64,000 nucleotides of DNA from Rapana venosa (GCA_028751875.1 CM054151.1:39290911-39354910), one strand, 5' to 3'; positions 34,729 through 46,555 are shown, numbered from the stretch's first letter. Notes: generated by a model not told the origin, from the sequence alone. A program made the numbers and translations.

Positions 34729-34934
34729 CATCGTTTATTATACATTTAGCATTGGTGTTATTGTCAGAGAGCGAGCGAGAGAGAGAGAGAGTTTTCTAAA
34801 CAAACACTGAACCGTTAGGCTAAATTTTAGTTAGTCAATCCAATAAATTTCAGATAGTAAGGGAAGGTACCCATAGATACTTACAGTGTGTATTGCGCGT
34901 GACTGATGTCTATTTTTCCTTTTTCGCATTGCAG

Positions 34935-35027
34935 TGCAAGAAACAAATGTCGGAAAGACAGAGGAGAAAACGGATGAATAACTCCATGGACAAACTGGGA
35001 CTGCTTGTCTACGGAAAGAGTTTTAAG
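34935..35027 (+). CDS. Hes/E(spl)-like gene exon 2: basic region and helix 1
   Basis: 93 nt between acceptor GCATTGCAG and donor TTTAAG|GTAATT, phase 0 at both ends, residues 45-75. It encodes the basic region and helix 1: KKQMSERQRRKRMNNSMDKL then GLLVYGKSFK. The DNA-contacting Glu (E51) and the Arg pair (R54, R55) with R57 of bHLH proteins are present, and MNNSMDKL matches the INNSLSEL of Hes proteins. The Pro that marks the Hes basic region is Gln here (Q48), so DNA specificity may differ. The exon/intron layout, with a break between helix 1 and helix 2, agrees with Hes genes. Confidence 0.76.
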
Positions 35028-35805
35028 GTAATTATTTGACTTAAAAATAAACGCTGCTGCTGGTGGTGTATGTGTGTATGTGGTGTGGTGTGTGAGTGTG
35101 TGTGTGTTGTGTTGTGTGTTTGATGTGTGCTCAGTCTTCACTTATTGTGCTCTGCCTGTCTGTCTTTCTGTGTTTGTCTCTGTCTGTTTGTTTCGTTGTC
35201 TGTCTCCTGTCTTGTCTCTGTCTGTTTGTTTCGTTGTCTTTCTCTGTTGTTTTTTATTCAAGCCGTTAGTATGCTAAATGACATGTATAGTTTGTTTACG
35301 ATGATTTTTGTAGCTTGGTCAAATAGCACACGTTCATCCTCTCTCCTCTCTCTCTCACCCCCCCCCCTCTCTCTCTCTGTCTCTTCCCTTCCTCTTCCTC
35401 ATCTCTCTGTCTGTCTGTCTGTCTCTCTGTCTCCTTCCTCTGTCCCTCTATCTATCTCTCTGTCTGTCTGTTTCGTCTCTCTGTCTCCTTCCCTCTTCCC
35501 TCTATCTCTCTGTCTGTCTCTCTCTCCTCCCTCCCTCTGTCCCTCTTCTATCTCTCTGTCTGTCTGTCTCCTTCCCTCTTCCCTCTATCTATCTCTCCGT
35601 CTGTCTGTTTGTCTCTCTGTCTCTCTCTCTCACCGTGTCATGGTGCCCTGGTTGTAATGTCCTTAATGTCCATATTTCACGGGGTACAATTTGGGCCTGA
35701 AGTGCTCCGTTTCCTTCTCTGTCAGCCATCTGTCGTGAGCCAGTGTTGTTTTGTTCTCTTCCCTCCACACTTTTCATAGCAACTTTCGCAAGCACGCATG
35801 CACGC

Positions 35806-35841
<36 letters not shown>

Positions 35842-36148
35842 CACACACACACACACACACACACAGAAAAACAAACTTTTAAGAACTCCATAAACATTTT
35901 GCTAACCCACCCCCCCCCCCCCCTCCCCCCCCCCCCCCCCATCCCCAATCCCTTTTCATTTTTTTTCTTCCTTCTTTCTTCATGTTTAGGTTTCACTGGT
36001 TGAATTATTATTTGTGCATAATTATAATTGATGAATGTGCTATGGGGAAGAGCATGAGCACTGTAGAGAAGGTGTTAGAGTGAAAACCAAAGTGTCTCAA
36101 GCTTTAAGTCCCATACATACTTCGTGCACAAACAATCAAAAGTGGTGT

Positions 36149-36177
36149 GGGGGGGGGGGGGGGGGGGGGGGGGGGGT

Positions 36178-36232
<55 letters not shown>
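36149..36232. repeat. Poly-G tract, 28 G + T + 55 G
   Basis: Two G runs separated by one T at 36177. It could form stacked G-quadruplexes, and its length may be an assembly estimate. Confidence 0.9.
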
Positions 36233-36233
<1 letters not shown>

Positions 36234-36431
36234 TGGAATAGTTGGGGCGGGGAGGTGGGGAGGATAAAGGATAAAGAAATGTTGTTTTGCATTGCTGCCT
36301 CGTGATAGGTTTTTTCCCCGAGGAAAGGGGAAGAAAAATGGCGCTGACGCTTGCCTCCTACCGTTTTCAATTCTTCAGTTTAACGTCCTTCCACTAAATA
36401 GTGATCCATGTATACCGTTTTCATATCGCCG

Positions 36432-36432
<1 letters not shown>

Positions 36433-36465
<33 letters not shown>

Positions 36466-36484
36466 ACACACAAAACACACACAC

Positions 36485-36553
<69 letters not shown>

Positions 36554-36600
36554 AACACACACACATACACACACACACCACACACACACACGCACACACG
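36433..36600. repeat. CA microsatellite, about 165 bp
   Basis: Long CA array with few interruptions, in intron 2 of the Hes-like gene. Confidence 0.96.
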
Positions 36601-37050
36601 CAGCCCAACAGCCCAAACACATAGACATAGAGTCAGAAACACAACCAACAGAGTCAGGCTTCATTCAAGCTGTTGATAAAATCAATGCTCCCTTAAAACT
36701 TGACATGTTTCATTAACATTTTCAAAGCGTCCCAGAACCTGGTATTGTCACAGAATAGACAGGAATCGGTTTTTGACACAGCTGAGCAAAGTCATATTTG
36801 AAATTATTGTTCATTTTAATACTTTAATCAGAAAATCATACATATTTTTTTATACACACTTGCAATACAGCGACACTAAGCTAAACGCTCAGAGCTTACT
36901 AGGAGTAAGAAGATGATGTTTTGTAACGGGGTCTGTTATGAGCTGCACATGAACCGTTAGTTTCGACATGGCGTTGGTGGTTGGTGGGGCTGTAACTAGA
37001 GTTAGCAACGTGGCATAGAGGAGTGAACAGGACGTCTTTTCTGATGGCAG

Positions 37051-37764
37051 GACGGTCTGAAGGTGGACAAGGCCACGCTGCTGAAGGATGCCTACGAGAA
37101 GCTGCAGACGATGAAAGACGACTACCACAAGGGGTACGAGACCGCCATCACCTCCACCCAGACATTTTTGGACCGTCTGGAGGGATGCCCTCAAGGGGTG
37201 AAGGACGCGCTGACCCGACACCTGCACTCCACCCTGCAGCACCATATGCACCGGTGTCTCCCCGCCACAGACCCCCTCCCGCTCGAAGACGCCCACTCGG
37301 ACAGTTGTAGCCCCAAACCGTTGAGCTCCGCAGCTTTGGAGATCCGATCTGAGCTGGAGGTTCTCCGAGATGCTCCGTCGGACCTCAGTCCTCGTGGCTC
37401 TCCGTACAGCACGGCGATGGTGTCTGGCATCGTCCAGGACGCAGCCGTGACCAGAATGGCTTCCAGGCAGGAAGGAGGTCAGGCTCGGCCCAGGCTGGCT
37501 GACATCAAGCTGTCTCCCTCTCTCAGAACTGTCGCCGATGTGAAGCCGTTTATGTCCAGAACCGTTTCGGAGGTGAAGTCGCCGTCTTGCAGGAGTAGGC
37601 CAGATTCCTCCACACCTACTTTCAGAGCGGTGGGGCAGGTTGTTCCTCTGGCTGTCTACACCTGCAGCAACGCCTCCAGCGACAGGTGTGAGCTTGTCAA
37701 CACGGACACGAAGCCTTCCGTCGTCTGTCCGCCCAGAATCGCCGCTATTCCCACCGCTTCCTCC

Positions 37765-37798
<34 letters not shown>

Positions 37799-38430
37799 GT
37801 CTCACGGCATGGGAGACGGTCAGTGTCCAGTGTGCTGACCCCCACGCGCCCAGGCAGGGTCAGTCAGTGTCGGCGCGGGGTGGAGCCTACTGCCAGCCCA
37901 CCTACCCCTTCCCCTTCATGTACTCGTCCTCCTCGCCATCCTCAGCCATGCCCAGGATCTCTCCTTACGTCACGCCATTCGCCCCCCAGGATCCTCTGTA
38001 CCTGGGATCCACACCCCCAGCCCTCACCCACCACCACCCTCACGCTTTCCCCGGTTCCAGCCCCTCCCACAGTCCTGAGGCCAAACCCTCCCTCCCCCTC
38101 CAGGGCGCCCACTCTCACTCCGCCCTCCACCCTGCCCCTGCCCACACTCCTGCTGTCTATGGCGGCCACAGCCAGGTCCGCTGCGGCGGCTCTTCCCGCA
38201 CCGCTGACGACAGTGGCTACATCTCCCCTGTCGTCCCCTCCCCCATCACCCCCATTAGCGTGGCGCAGTACGGCGGCGTGAAGAAGCGCTACCTGAAGGA
38301 GATGGTGCGGGGACGGCGAGGCAGGGGGGCCGAGGAGGAGACGGATGATGAGAACGACCGAGAGGTGGAGAGGGTGTTCTCCAGAGGAGGCAAAGACGAC
38401 TCGGACAGTGGCTCTGGGTTCTCCGAATGA
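37051..38430 (+). CDS. Hes/E(spl)-like gene exon 3: helix 2, Orange domain, long tail
   Basis: Enters in phase 0 after acceptor CTGATGGCAG and runs 459 codons to TGA at 38428-38430 (residues 76-534). It starts with the loop end and helix 2 (VDKATLLKDAYEKLQ, compare EKADILE..V..L in Hes proteins), followed at about 100-137 by an Orange-type helical pair (HKGYETAITSTQTFLDRLEG with DALTRHLHSTL). The rest is Ser/Pro/His-rich and probably disordered, with a 12-Ser run near residue 312 coded by TCC repeats, a Pro/His-rich part, and a charged end (KKRYLKEMVRGRRGRG, then EEETDDENDREVERVF) finishing SDSGSGFSE. No WRPW, WRPY or similar Groucho-binding tetrapeptide is present, and at 534 residues the protein is longer than typical Hes proteins (200-400). 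It could be a lineage-expanded Hes paralogue or a separate bHLH-Orange subfamily. Confidence 0.75.
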
Positions 38431-39300
38431 GCCTGGGCAGAAAGAAGAAGAAGAGTTGGCCATTCCCTACAGCGCGTGACAGCTCCCAGACTGCACTGCT
38501 GACAGATGGGAAGAGAAGGACAGAGACAAACACTAGGCTGGGGCTTCTCTGAACAGGAGTGAACAGTTGATCTATAGACATAAAGAGTGCAGACGACAGC
38601 ATGACAGGAACAAACCCTTGGGTGTGGGGCTTCTCTCTCTGAACGGAACTGAGCAGCTGATCAATCCGGACTGTGTGTGTGTGTGTGTGTGTGTGAGACT
38701 GTTTTACAGACTGCCAACAGATGATTGCTATGAGAATGAGTTTATAGGCTGCCGACATATGATTATTATGAGAATGGTTCCTAAGACTGTAAGAGTAAGA
38801 CTGAAAACATTCTCTATCACTGTGAACAGACCGGCTTCAGGTTGGGTCCAATCGTTATGAACACAGACTATTAACCCTGAACTGTGGATTTTCTGCAAGA
38901 GCCATCATGAATGATACAGACTCTGGCTGTACTCTTCATCTGACTTTAACGTGTAAAAATGTCATGGACAATGTAAAACGAATCTTACATCATGGACAAT
39001 GTAAAACGAATCTTACATCATGGACAATGTAAAACGAATCTTACATCATGGACAATGTAAAACGAATCATGCATCATGGACAATGTAAAACGAATCTTTA
39101 TATTCGAGGTGCCAGTAAAACACGTCAGGTGCTTCTTTTTTCCTCTTGTTTTTATTGCAATGTAATGCTTGAATATCAAAGTAGAAGTGAAAGTGAACAA
39201 TGAGCAATATATGCATGGGATGAGAGTGGAAGGAAAAAACCACACTGACTGTAAAGAAGAATGGGTTCTTATTAGCATCTGAGCTATTAGTATTGCAAAC
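38431..39300 (+). other. 3' UTR of the Hes-like gene (probable)
   Basis: Follows the stop without an intron signal. Contains a GT tract (38671-38696) and a five-copy 28-bp repeat. No AATAAA is seen within the first kilobase, so the 3' end is not located. Confidence 0.45.
38963..39098 (+). repeat. 28-bp tandem repeat, five copies
   Basis: Unit CATGGACAATGTAAAACGAA plus TCTTACAT, starting at 38963, 38991, 39019, 39047 and 39075. The first four units are identical; the fourth-to-fifth junction and the last end differ slightly. Confidence 0.97.
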
Positions 39301-41138
39301 AATGCCTACTCCTTGTAAGTACTTTTCTTGTTTCTACTTAATACTTACTGTACAGCTTTTGTTGAATGTTTCATTCTGGACAAAGATAATTAATTGGAAT
39401 GCTAAGATAATGAAATGTACTGCAGAGAATACTCTCAACATGGGCACCATTAATGTATTTAGAAATCTTGCCAAAATCTATGACTGGGAGAAAGAAATGC
39501 CGGTTTTTTTCGCACTAGTATTCTTGATTCTGAATGGCTGGGTTTTGTATTTATTAGTGATATCAGGGTCAGGTTTTAAATCAGTTTGTGTGTCATTTTC
39601 AATGAAAGGAAACAAGCCGTTGGCATCCTTCCCTACAGTGACTAGCTGCTCATTTGAGGAGCCTTCAGGAGCAGCCCTGTCGTATGCGTTTCAGTAGTCA
39701 CTTACCTCCCTTGTGTAAGACCGAACATAACGCCAGTTTACTGTCAATCTGTTGAATTTGACAGTTTTGTGGGGAAAAAACCTTAAATTGATTGAAATAT
39801 TCAGCTGAAATATTCAGCCAATTTAAAATGAGTATTCACTATTGACGTCCTTTGGGACCATACACCACAGTTAGGGAAAAAGGAAACCATGATAGAGTCT
39901 GTAACTTTGGCGCGTCGATGAGTCACAAGATTTGACTGGAAAGCATTTTCTGAAAAAACATTTTTCGGGGTTTAAATGTCGGCCATTCCTCTGAACTTTG
40001 TGAGACTTTCTTTTCTCTTGAGAACTTTGTGAGACTTTTCCCAGAAAATCTTTCTTCAGACTGCCACAAACTTTGCACAGGTTGGTTGCACTGCTACAGG
40101 TAGTGTTTCAGTTTCAGTTTCAGGTGTTTTTTTTCGTTTTGCAGAGTGGCAGATTACTTTGAGATTACTAGATGACTTTGTTATCCTTAAACAATTGTTT
40201 TTTTTCTTGACCTCAACTGTTTTGGCAGTTAGTTGGATAGCTATAACTTTTCGGTTTTTGCTAATTTACATTCTCTACACAACCACATTGTTGATTCAGA
40301 TAACTAATGATATTTAGCTTATTTTTTCTTTTAGGAAAATGATCGAACTTTTATGCCAAAAAATGCCACGTAGATGAGGCCGTATGTTATTGTTTCTTTT
40401 CAGCAAGTGCTGCAATTGCTATGGATCCTTTTTGATTTCTACATAATTATACTGTGTCAGTTTAATCAGGGTGAGTGTGTTAACTATGCAATCGTGTAAA
40501 TTTGTAACTTAAACGAATTAAAAAAAATTAAAATCACATTTGATTTAAAGTCACATTATAACAAACTGTAAAATGGCCATGTTTCAGCCATAGCGCTTTC
40601 TCTAAAGCGGAAGGGGGAGGAAGGAAGGAAGGAGGGAGGAGAACAGGAAAGGCAGGTGCTAGGGAAGGAAATTGAACTCTTGTCAATAGACCGATTTGTT
40701 TCCCTTTTCCTCTGTGTCATTTCATGCACGTGTGTATGTGTGTGGGTGGGTGGGGAGTAGAGAGTAAGGTGTGGGGGTGTGTGTGCGCGCGTGGGTGTGT
40801 GTGTGTGTGTGCGCGCGTGCGCGTGTACTTTGCTGAGACAGAGAGGCTTACCAGGTAAAAATGTAGCATTAAATTATTCATCCATGCCTATGTTATTTGT
40901 CGCCGTGTCTGTGATATTAAAAGCTTGTGCGTGATAATGATGTTTAGTTTGTCAAATGTCTCACAAATCCTTCATTTGCAATTGTACAAAGAATGTAAAT
41001 AACTCTTTTGATATTTTTTTTGGGTTCCTGCTTCATAGGCATCGATTCTAATTCATGTTCTATGCAGTTGCAGTATTTCATGTCTGTCTGTCTTGTTTCT
41101 TTTCTGTGTGTGTGTGTGTGTGTGAGTGCGAGTGCTTA

Positions 41139-41177
<39 letters not shown>

Positions 41178-41575
41178 CAATACAACGAAATGGCAAATCA
41201 TTTAAATCATTCATTACCTCATTGTCATTGCAGTCATTTTAAAAAACATATTCATCGGCCAAATGATGATATGGATGTGCGATGTGACACACTGAATAGT
41301 ATTACCCATCATCTTAGTATTGTTGTTGTTGTTATTGTTGTTACCGATGGTATTGTTTTCTCTTCATCCTTTTTGATGCCACGTCATTATGGAGTTTATG
41401 TGCTGCACAGCTGCAAATGAATAAATTATATGTATAAAATATGATCTTGACTGTGGGTGGAGAGAGAGAGAGACAGAGAGGGTGTGTGTGTGTGAAAGGT
41501 GTGAAAAAGAGGATGTAGCGGTAAGGGCGCATATGGAGAATTTACACACACAGACACACACACACAGACACACAC

Positions 41576-41619
<44 letters not shown>

Positions 41620-41700
41620 GCACGCACGCACGCACACACATACAAACACACGCACACACACAAACTTGTTGAACATTGTACACCTTGTACCTTTTCACTA
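39301..41700. other. Downstream of the Hes-like gene, nothing coding recognised
   Basis: AT-rich. A 23-bp direct repeat with GAACTTTGTGAGACTTT occurs at 39992 and 40022. Simple repeats lie at 41106-41175 and 41551-41655. A 134-codon open frame at 39293-39697 lacks an ATG start and shows no family I know. Confidence 0.4.
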
Positions 41701-41703
41701 TCT

Positions 41704-41872
41704 TCTTCTTATTATTCCTTATAGCTCCTAGCGGAGCATAGGGCCTCAACAGTGTCCCTCCACCTTCTCCTGTCTCTGGCAAGGGTCTTGGCCTCTTCCC
41801 ATGTCAGGCTGGAGTCTCTCAGCTCACTATGCAGGCTTCTCCTCCAGGTCTGTTTGGGGCGCCCTCTCTTCC
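41704..41872 (-). mobile_element. LINE 3' end fragment (RT C-terminus)
   Basis: On the minus strand one frame reads [20 protein letters not shown], then TWEEAKTLARDRRRWRDTVE and ALCSARSYKE followed by stops and an AAGAAGAAG tail. The [13 protein letters not shown] and ALCSAR words mark the extreme C-terminus of a widespread animal non-LTR retrotransposon group. The upstream RT domain is absent, so this is a 5'-truncated dead copy. Confidence 0.75.
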
Positions 41873-41968
41873 TTTTTTTCTCTCACTATCTTGGGTATGG
41901 CGAAAATCAAAACATATATGCAGTAGCAGCAACGAAAGATAAATCATCATCAGCCCTGAACTACCTTT

Positions 41969-42060
41969 CACACACACACACACACACGCACGCACGCACG
42001 CACGCGCGCGCACGCACACACACTCTCTCACACACTCACACACACACACACACACACACA

Positions 42061-42099
<39 letters not shown>

Positions 42100-42133
42100 T
42101 CTCTCTCTCTCACACGCACACGCACGCACGCAT
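41969..42133. repeat. CA/CT/CG compound microsatellite
   Basis: CA, CACG and CT dinucleotide tracts in alternation for about 165 bp. Confidence 0.95.
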
Positions 42134-42139
42134 GAATAA

Positions 42140-43050
42140 CTTCTGTTAAGCGTGAATTACAGAGCACATTTAACAGATGTATAAATAGGCAATGCAATAA
42201 TACCCTCTACACTTTCTGCAAATGCACATATCTGCCAATTTTGAAATGTTTTAAATCAGGAAAAGGTGCCGTGTACTCATTCTAATGGTTAGACGAAAGC
42301 GAGAAAAGCCAAATAAAGATAAGAAAAATGGCTGTTCTGCGTGAAGTCAAAATAGACATAACAGAGAGAGAGAGAGAGAGAGAGAGAGGACATGATAGCC
42401 TAAGGCACTTGTAAGCTATTTGCTTGTTGTTGCTCTGACCATCTCTTTGTATGTAATGTATTGTTCTTTCTTTCTGAAAAAACAACCCCAAACCATTATT
42501 AAAACCAACGGAGACAGAGCAAAAACCCCCACCCCAGGCAACTTCCGTTTTCTTGAAATGATAATTATGTCCCTTGGACAGATTGGGGGTGTACATGTGA
42601 TTATTTGCAACTTGGTTGATGCCTAAATATAAGGTAACTCATTTAGAGCTTTTTTCCTTTTTGTACTATGAATTCAAAATTCTCAAGTTTCTGGGAAATG
42701 GAAAAGGGGGAGGGGAGGGGCGGGAGTGGGGAAGAGGAGAGGTAGAGAAAGGACAGGAACAGCAGGTGCTGTAGGGGAAAAAAAGGAACCGACGTGCATG
42801 TGCTCGCTTGCACGCGCCACCCCCCCCCCCCCCCCTCCCTCGTCTCCCTCTCAGATGATTTTGACTGGTCTTTTCCCGTAACCCCTGGAGGAGTGGCTGG
42901 GACAATCCACTATTTTAAAAAAAAAACTTGGGTCTCTTGGGAAAGTTACGGAGCCCATCCCTCACCAGGTAGCAGGATGCATGCTGGGTATGTTCGTGAC
43001 ATCTATTCCGTTAGCCATTTATATCAGCCTACTGTTCTACGAAAGCTGGA
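42140..43050. other. Intergenic, nothing coding recognised
   Basis: GA tract (42362-42389) and C run (42821-42835). No exon seen. Confidence 0.45.
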
Positions 43051-43412
43051 TGGGGTTTCCATGTGTGCACAACATGTTCTGCTGTGCGTTCGTGCACAGG
43101 ATTTCGGTTTACAGTCTTATCCTGGCGTTGGGATGGCCTAGTGATTAGAGCGTTGCGCTCGTGATCTGATGGCCCGGGATCGAGCCACCCCACCTCTGAG
43201 GCACCCGTTCAAGGAGATTTTGCTGCTGGAGTTCACATCGGTACAGACTCCACTCCCCCGAAAGTCACGAGACTAAAAACAGCAGTCTCGTGTGCGAACG
43301 CATGCAAAACATATCGCACACATGTTAAAACCTGTTCCGCCTTTTTGGAAGAGTAGGCCATTGCATGCAGGTACGAACTGATAACAACATTTAAAAACCG
43401 CATGCACGCTGG
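43051..43412 (+). repeat. SINE-A, full length, plus an inverted fragment
   Basis: 43131-43412 is a plus-strand SINE-A: GGGATGGCCTAGTGATTAGA, GCGTTGCGCTCGTGATCTGA, a degraded B box (GGGATCGAGCC), GTGCGAACGCATGCAAAACA, TTGGAAGAGTAGGCCATTGC. It stops at AACCGCATGCACGCTGG, lacking the hairpin tail. 43050-43125 is a minus-strand SINE-A fragment ending where the other begins, so the two are head to head. Confidence 0.8.
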
Positions 43413-43424
43413 TGTCGCGTTTAG

Positions 43425-43530
43425 ACATCATCCCCGGAAGTCGGAATACCGTTATCTTCATGGTGGGCAAAAAACTGTCGCATACGCAAAATGTAACCAT
43501 TGGTGAACTGTGGAGGTCCAGCTGAAGAAC
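43425..43530 (+). repeat. Repeat R8
   Basis: CCCGGAAGTCGGAATACCGT, CATGGTGGGC, AACTGTCGCATACGC, AAAATGTAACCATTGGTGAA and a GTCCAGCTGAAGAAC end. The order matches 55945-56080 and 58210-58320. Confidence 0.65.
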
Positions 43531-43689
43531 AATATAAAGAAAGCATCATACGAAGTATTGTTAGGAGGCTGGTTAGAGTCGGTACTATTGTCAACATCAA
43601 GATTCCCCTCAACAAGCAGCCGCCTCAGCAGAGAGACCCAAACTCCGTACCCTTCATGGTGGTCACATGAGATCACTTACTAGGCCCTA

Positions 43690-43696
43690 CTCCCCC

Positions 43697-43727
<31 letters not shown>

Positions 43728-44315
43728 ACAACCCCCCCCCCCCCCCCCTCCCCCAACCACCACCAGCAACAGGAAGCATCAGCTGGCCACGTTTGAACCA
43801 CTTTATAGCTAGCTTCCTCTGCAGGTAGGGAGGGTATGGGGGGGGGGGGGGGGGGAATGGAAGAAGACGAGACCAGCAGGTGGTAGGGAGTTATCAATGA
43901 ACGTGCATGCGCTTGTCTTCAGTGCGCACCCACCCGCCCACCCATCTCTCCTCTCCCCACCGACCTCCTGCCCCTCCACACACACACACCCACACACGGC
44001 ACAGCGACCATACATACATGTATACACACGCTAGAGTATGAAACTATAGAAAACAGAGAACACGGAGTTACAGGTCTTCACATACTTCTACAGACATGTA
44101 GAGGCATGCATGCTCTGCACCGCATACAAGCGCGAGGAAGCAAACGCGCGCGCATACCCCCCCCCCCCCCCCCCCCCACCCACACACACACACACACAGC
44201 ACGTTCATATGCATGAGAACATACCAAACGAGTAACCCCGTCTAATAATAGTGTTACGTGAATTAAAAGAAATACCTTAACAACAAGAAAACAACAACAA
44301 CACACACACCACGCA

Positions 44316-44360
<45 letters not shown>

Positions 44361-45060
44361 ACACACAACATCATCAACAACAGAAACCAACAGAAAAATC
44401 ATTTTTAACGACCAAAGTCGAAATTATCGCCGGATTCATTAAACCTTGATAGAATGGACATGGATAAAGGCATGACAACAATCATGAACAGGAGATATTT
44501 TACACTTGCAAAACAAGAAGCTTGAAATCATGCTACTGTGCGCGCGCTGACGCACCCTCTCCACCTAATCCTCCCCTCCCCCCCCCCCCACCCCACACCT
44601 GCTAGAGTCATGGACAGCGCTCACGCACGCACGCGCATGTAAAGGCAAATGCTGTCTGTGGTGTCGCTAAATGGGTTGGTTGGCGCTAACTGGATTAAGT
44701 AAGGCCTTCAAACTGCGTGAACCCCGTCAAAAAGTAACATGAAACTATTTGAAAACTGCTTACCATAATAGTTTTCTATCAACACACATCAAAGTACGAC
44801 CCAAAAACAATAGCAATAAAACGATTTTTACACAAATCAGAAACTTAGTTGAGACTGCGAACATGAAACGAACACTCCCTATCTTTCCCCAAGATAAACT
44901 GATGTTTTAACCCGTTCTTCCGATCACACAGAAGATAGGAATGGTCGGATTTGGAATCGTCTGTCTTTTCTTTTGGTTTGCTATTTATGTACTGGCAGCC
45001 CACTTGATGAAGGAAGGAGAAGGGTTTTAATTTTTTCCAACCCAGGGAGGAGTTACTATC
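43690..45060. other. C-run and CA-rich intergenic sequence
   Basis: C runs at 43692-43712, 43732-43748 and 44157-44177, CA tracts at 43713-43731 and 44308-44369. No gene recognised. Confidence 0.5.
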
Positions 45061-45254
45061 TCCGTTGGTCTTGTCCACTTTATGACTAAAACCACTTTAT
45101 GACACAACAACCGTCCTGTATCACTCATAGTCCCACAGCTACAGTCATAGGCAGCTTGCAGGGTGGTGGATGGGGGGTGGGTGGTGGATGGGGGCAATTG
45201 TGAACCAAATTGAGATAGACAATTATCAACCAAAAGGGGATGGACGAACCAAAG

Positions 45255-45395
45255 CAAGACTGACAATAATTATTACAATCCAGAATATTGAGATTGAAGG
45301 GAATTATTCGCTTTGCTGTTTCAGCAGTCAATGTCCAGGTTTCACTTCCGTACAGCAGGATAGTCTGAATTAGGACTTTGTAGAGAGAGGATACC
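45255..45395 (-). mobile_element. LINE RT fragment, LLYGSETWTL motif
   Basis: On the minus strand, KVLIQTILLYGSETWTL is followed by TAETAKRII. The LLYG.ETWT word sits near the C-terminus of many animal non-LTR reverse transcriptases. No flanking RT motifs survive, so it is a short relic. Confidence 0.65.
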
Positions 45396-45427
45396 AGAAC
45401 AATAAAGACAATTTTCTGACAACCACC

Positions 45428-45461
<34 letters not shown>
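45428..45461. repeat. Poly-C run, about 34 bases
   Basis: Uninterrupted C run; a second one lies at 45587-45605. Confidence 0.9.
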
Positions 45462-45462
<1 letters not shown>

Positions 45463-45619
45463 GTTGAAGATATTGTTAAAAGTGCGAGGTACTGAAGAGT
45501 TGTGACAAAACTGGTCAATGTGCTTGGTCACAATCTGGACCCCAAGACAAATTCCTTTAGGGAAAAGGAGCAGAGCAGGCAAAGTCCCCCCCCCCCCCCC
45601 CCCCCACCTTTTCTTAAAG

Positions 45620-45795
45620 TAATTTACCTCCCAGTGTGGTTCAAGTCTTCCCAGTGAACCCATAGCAAAGTCACTCTTATCTAGGTAGGCGCTGGCCGGA
45701 GTCAGAAAAATCGCTATGCCTCCTATGAGATTCGAATCCGCGACCTTCCAGTCTGTAGCCCAAGGCACTAACTACTGCACCAAAGCGGCTGGTTC
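45620..45795 (-). repeat. SINE-D, tRNA-headed fragment
   Basis: On the minus strand, TTTGGTGCAGTAGTTAGTGC (A-box-like) and GCGGATTCGAATCTC (B-box-like) are about 30 bases apart, followed by TTTTTCTGACTCCGGCC. The spacing fits a tRNA-derived head distinct from SINE-A and SINE-B. It is the only copy I find in the window; a decayed tRNA pseudogene is the alternative. Confidence 0.5.
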
Positions 45796-46555
45796 TAGTT
45801 ATACAAGTTGGTCAAGACAACTACATGCTGTAGACAGTGTGGTGTGGCAGTCAGTGGAGATGCTCTGGAATTACGTTACTACAAGATGGTACACAGGCAT
45901 TTGAAAGACAAACGAAGATAGACTCAGTGTTTAGGGTTGCTGTCTGAGCGTTCAACGAAGAAGAGTGTTTAGGAAAGTCATTCTCAATCAGACAAGGCAA
46001 AGGCTTTCCTAATGATGTTGAGTCGGACAGTTTAGCACTTGAATGTACCTGAGATCAGAGCTTGGATGAAGACTTGACTGTGGGTTATTTTGGTATGTAA
46101 AACAGGGAACAAAAGAAAGAAAGAAACCTCTGAGTGAAGAACATGTTGAGCTGGTGGGTCAGCTTACATTAGAGAAAGAAGGTAGGCAACAACACGAGGC
46201 AGGAACACCCAAACACAAACTGTGTGCATATTGCACACACTCTATGACCTGATCCAGATCTATCTGGGTTGATAGCATTACTCAAATAGACATAGACTTT
46301 GTGAAAATTGCCAGTGCCATAATTTCATTTCAGTACTATTGTATCAAATGCTCCTTTTGTTGTTTTTTTTCGTCCATGAACAAAGCAGTGCTGTGCTTTC
46401 CACATCAATGATAATAGCGTCACATAAATGGGTGCTTTGGTGAAGGGGTTGTAACGCTGAAAGTAGAATGGACCTTGCTCATTGCTGGCTGGGGCAGCAC
46501 TCTGTCCATTTCAGATACTGTGTCTGGGTGAGCTGAGCCTCAAGAATCCTGTCCA

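Larger units (their letters stand above)
33389..34934 (+). other. Intron 1 of the Hes-like gene
   Basis: Contains GT (33970-34016) and CA (34646-34725) tracts, a 48-50 bp tandem duplication (34113-34210) and a G run (34456-34479). No other exon seen. Confidence 0.8.
35028..37050 (+). other. Intron 2 of the Hes-like gene, simple-repeat filled
   Basis: CT/CTGT-rich polypyrimidine sequence (35336-35636), CA tracts (35808-35866, 36433-36600), C runs (35911-35940) and the long G run at 36149-36232. No exon seen. Confidence 0.8.

Noticed and set aside
36889..37845. A 318-codon open frame on the minus strand opposite the large Hes-like exon
   Set aside because: It is the antisense shadow of a GC-rich coding exon, has no homology I recognise, and its sense strand carries a clear bHLH-Orange protein.
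37640..38281. A 213-codon Ser/Pro-rich frame on the plus strand within the same exon
   Set aside because: An out-of-frame reading of the Hes-like tail; its composition comes from the CCT/TCC repeats.
39293..39697. A 134-codon plus-strand frame downstream of the Hes-like gene
   Set aside because: Starts at a non-ATG codon, lies in AT-rich sequence after the Hes-like stop, and shows no splice signals or recognisable domain.
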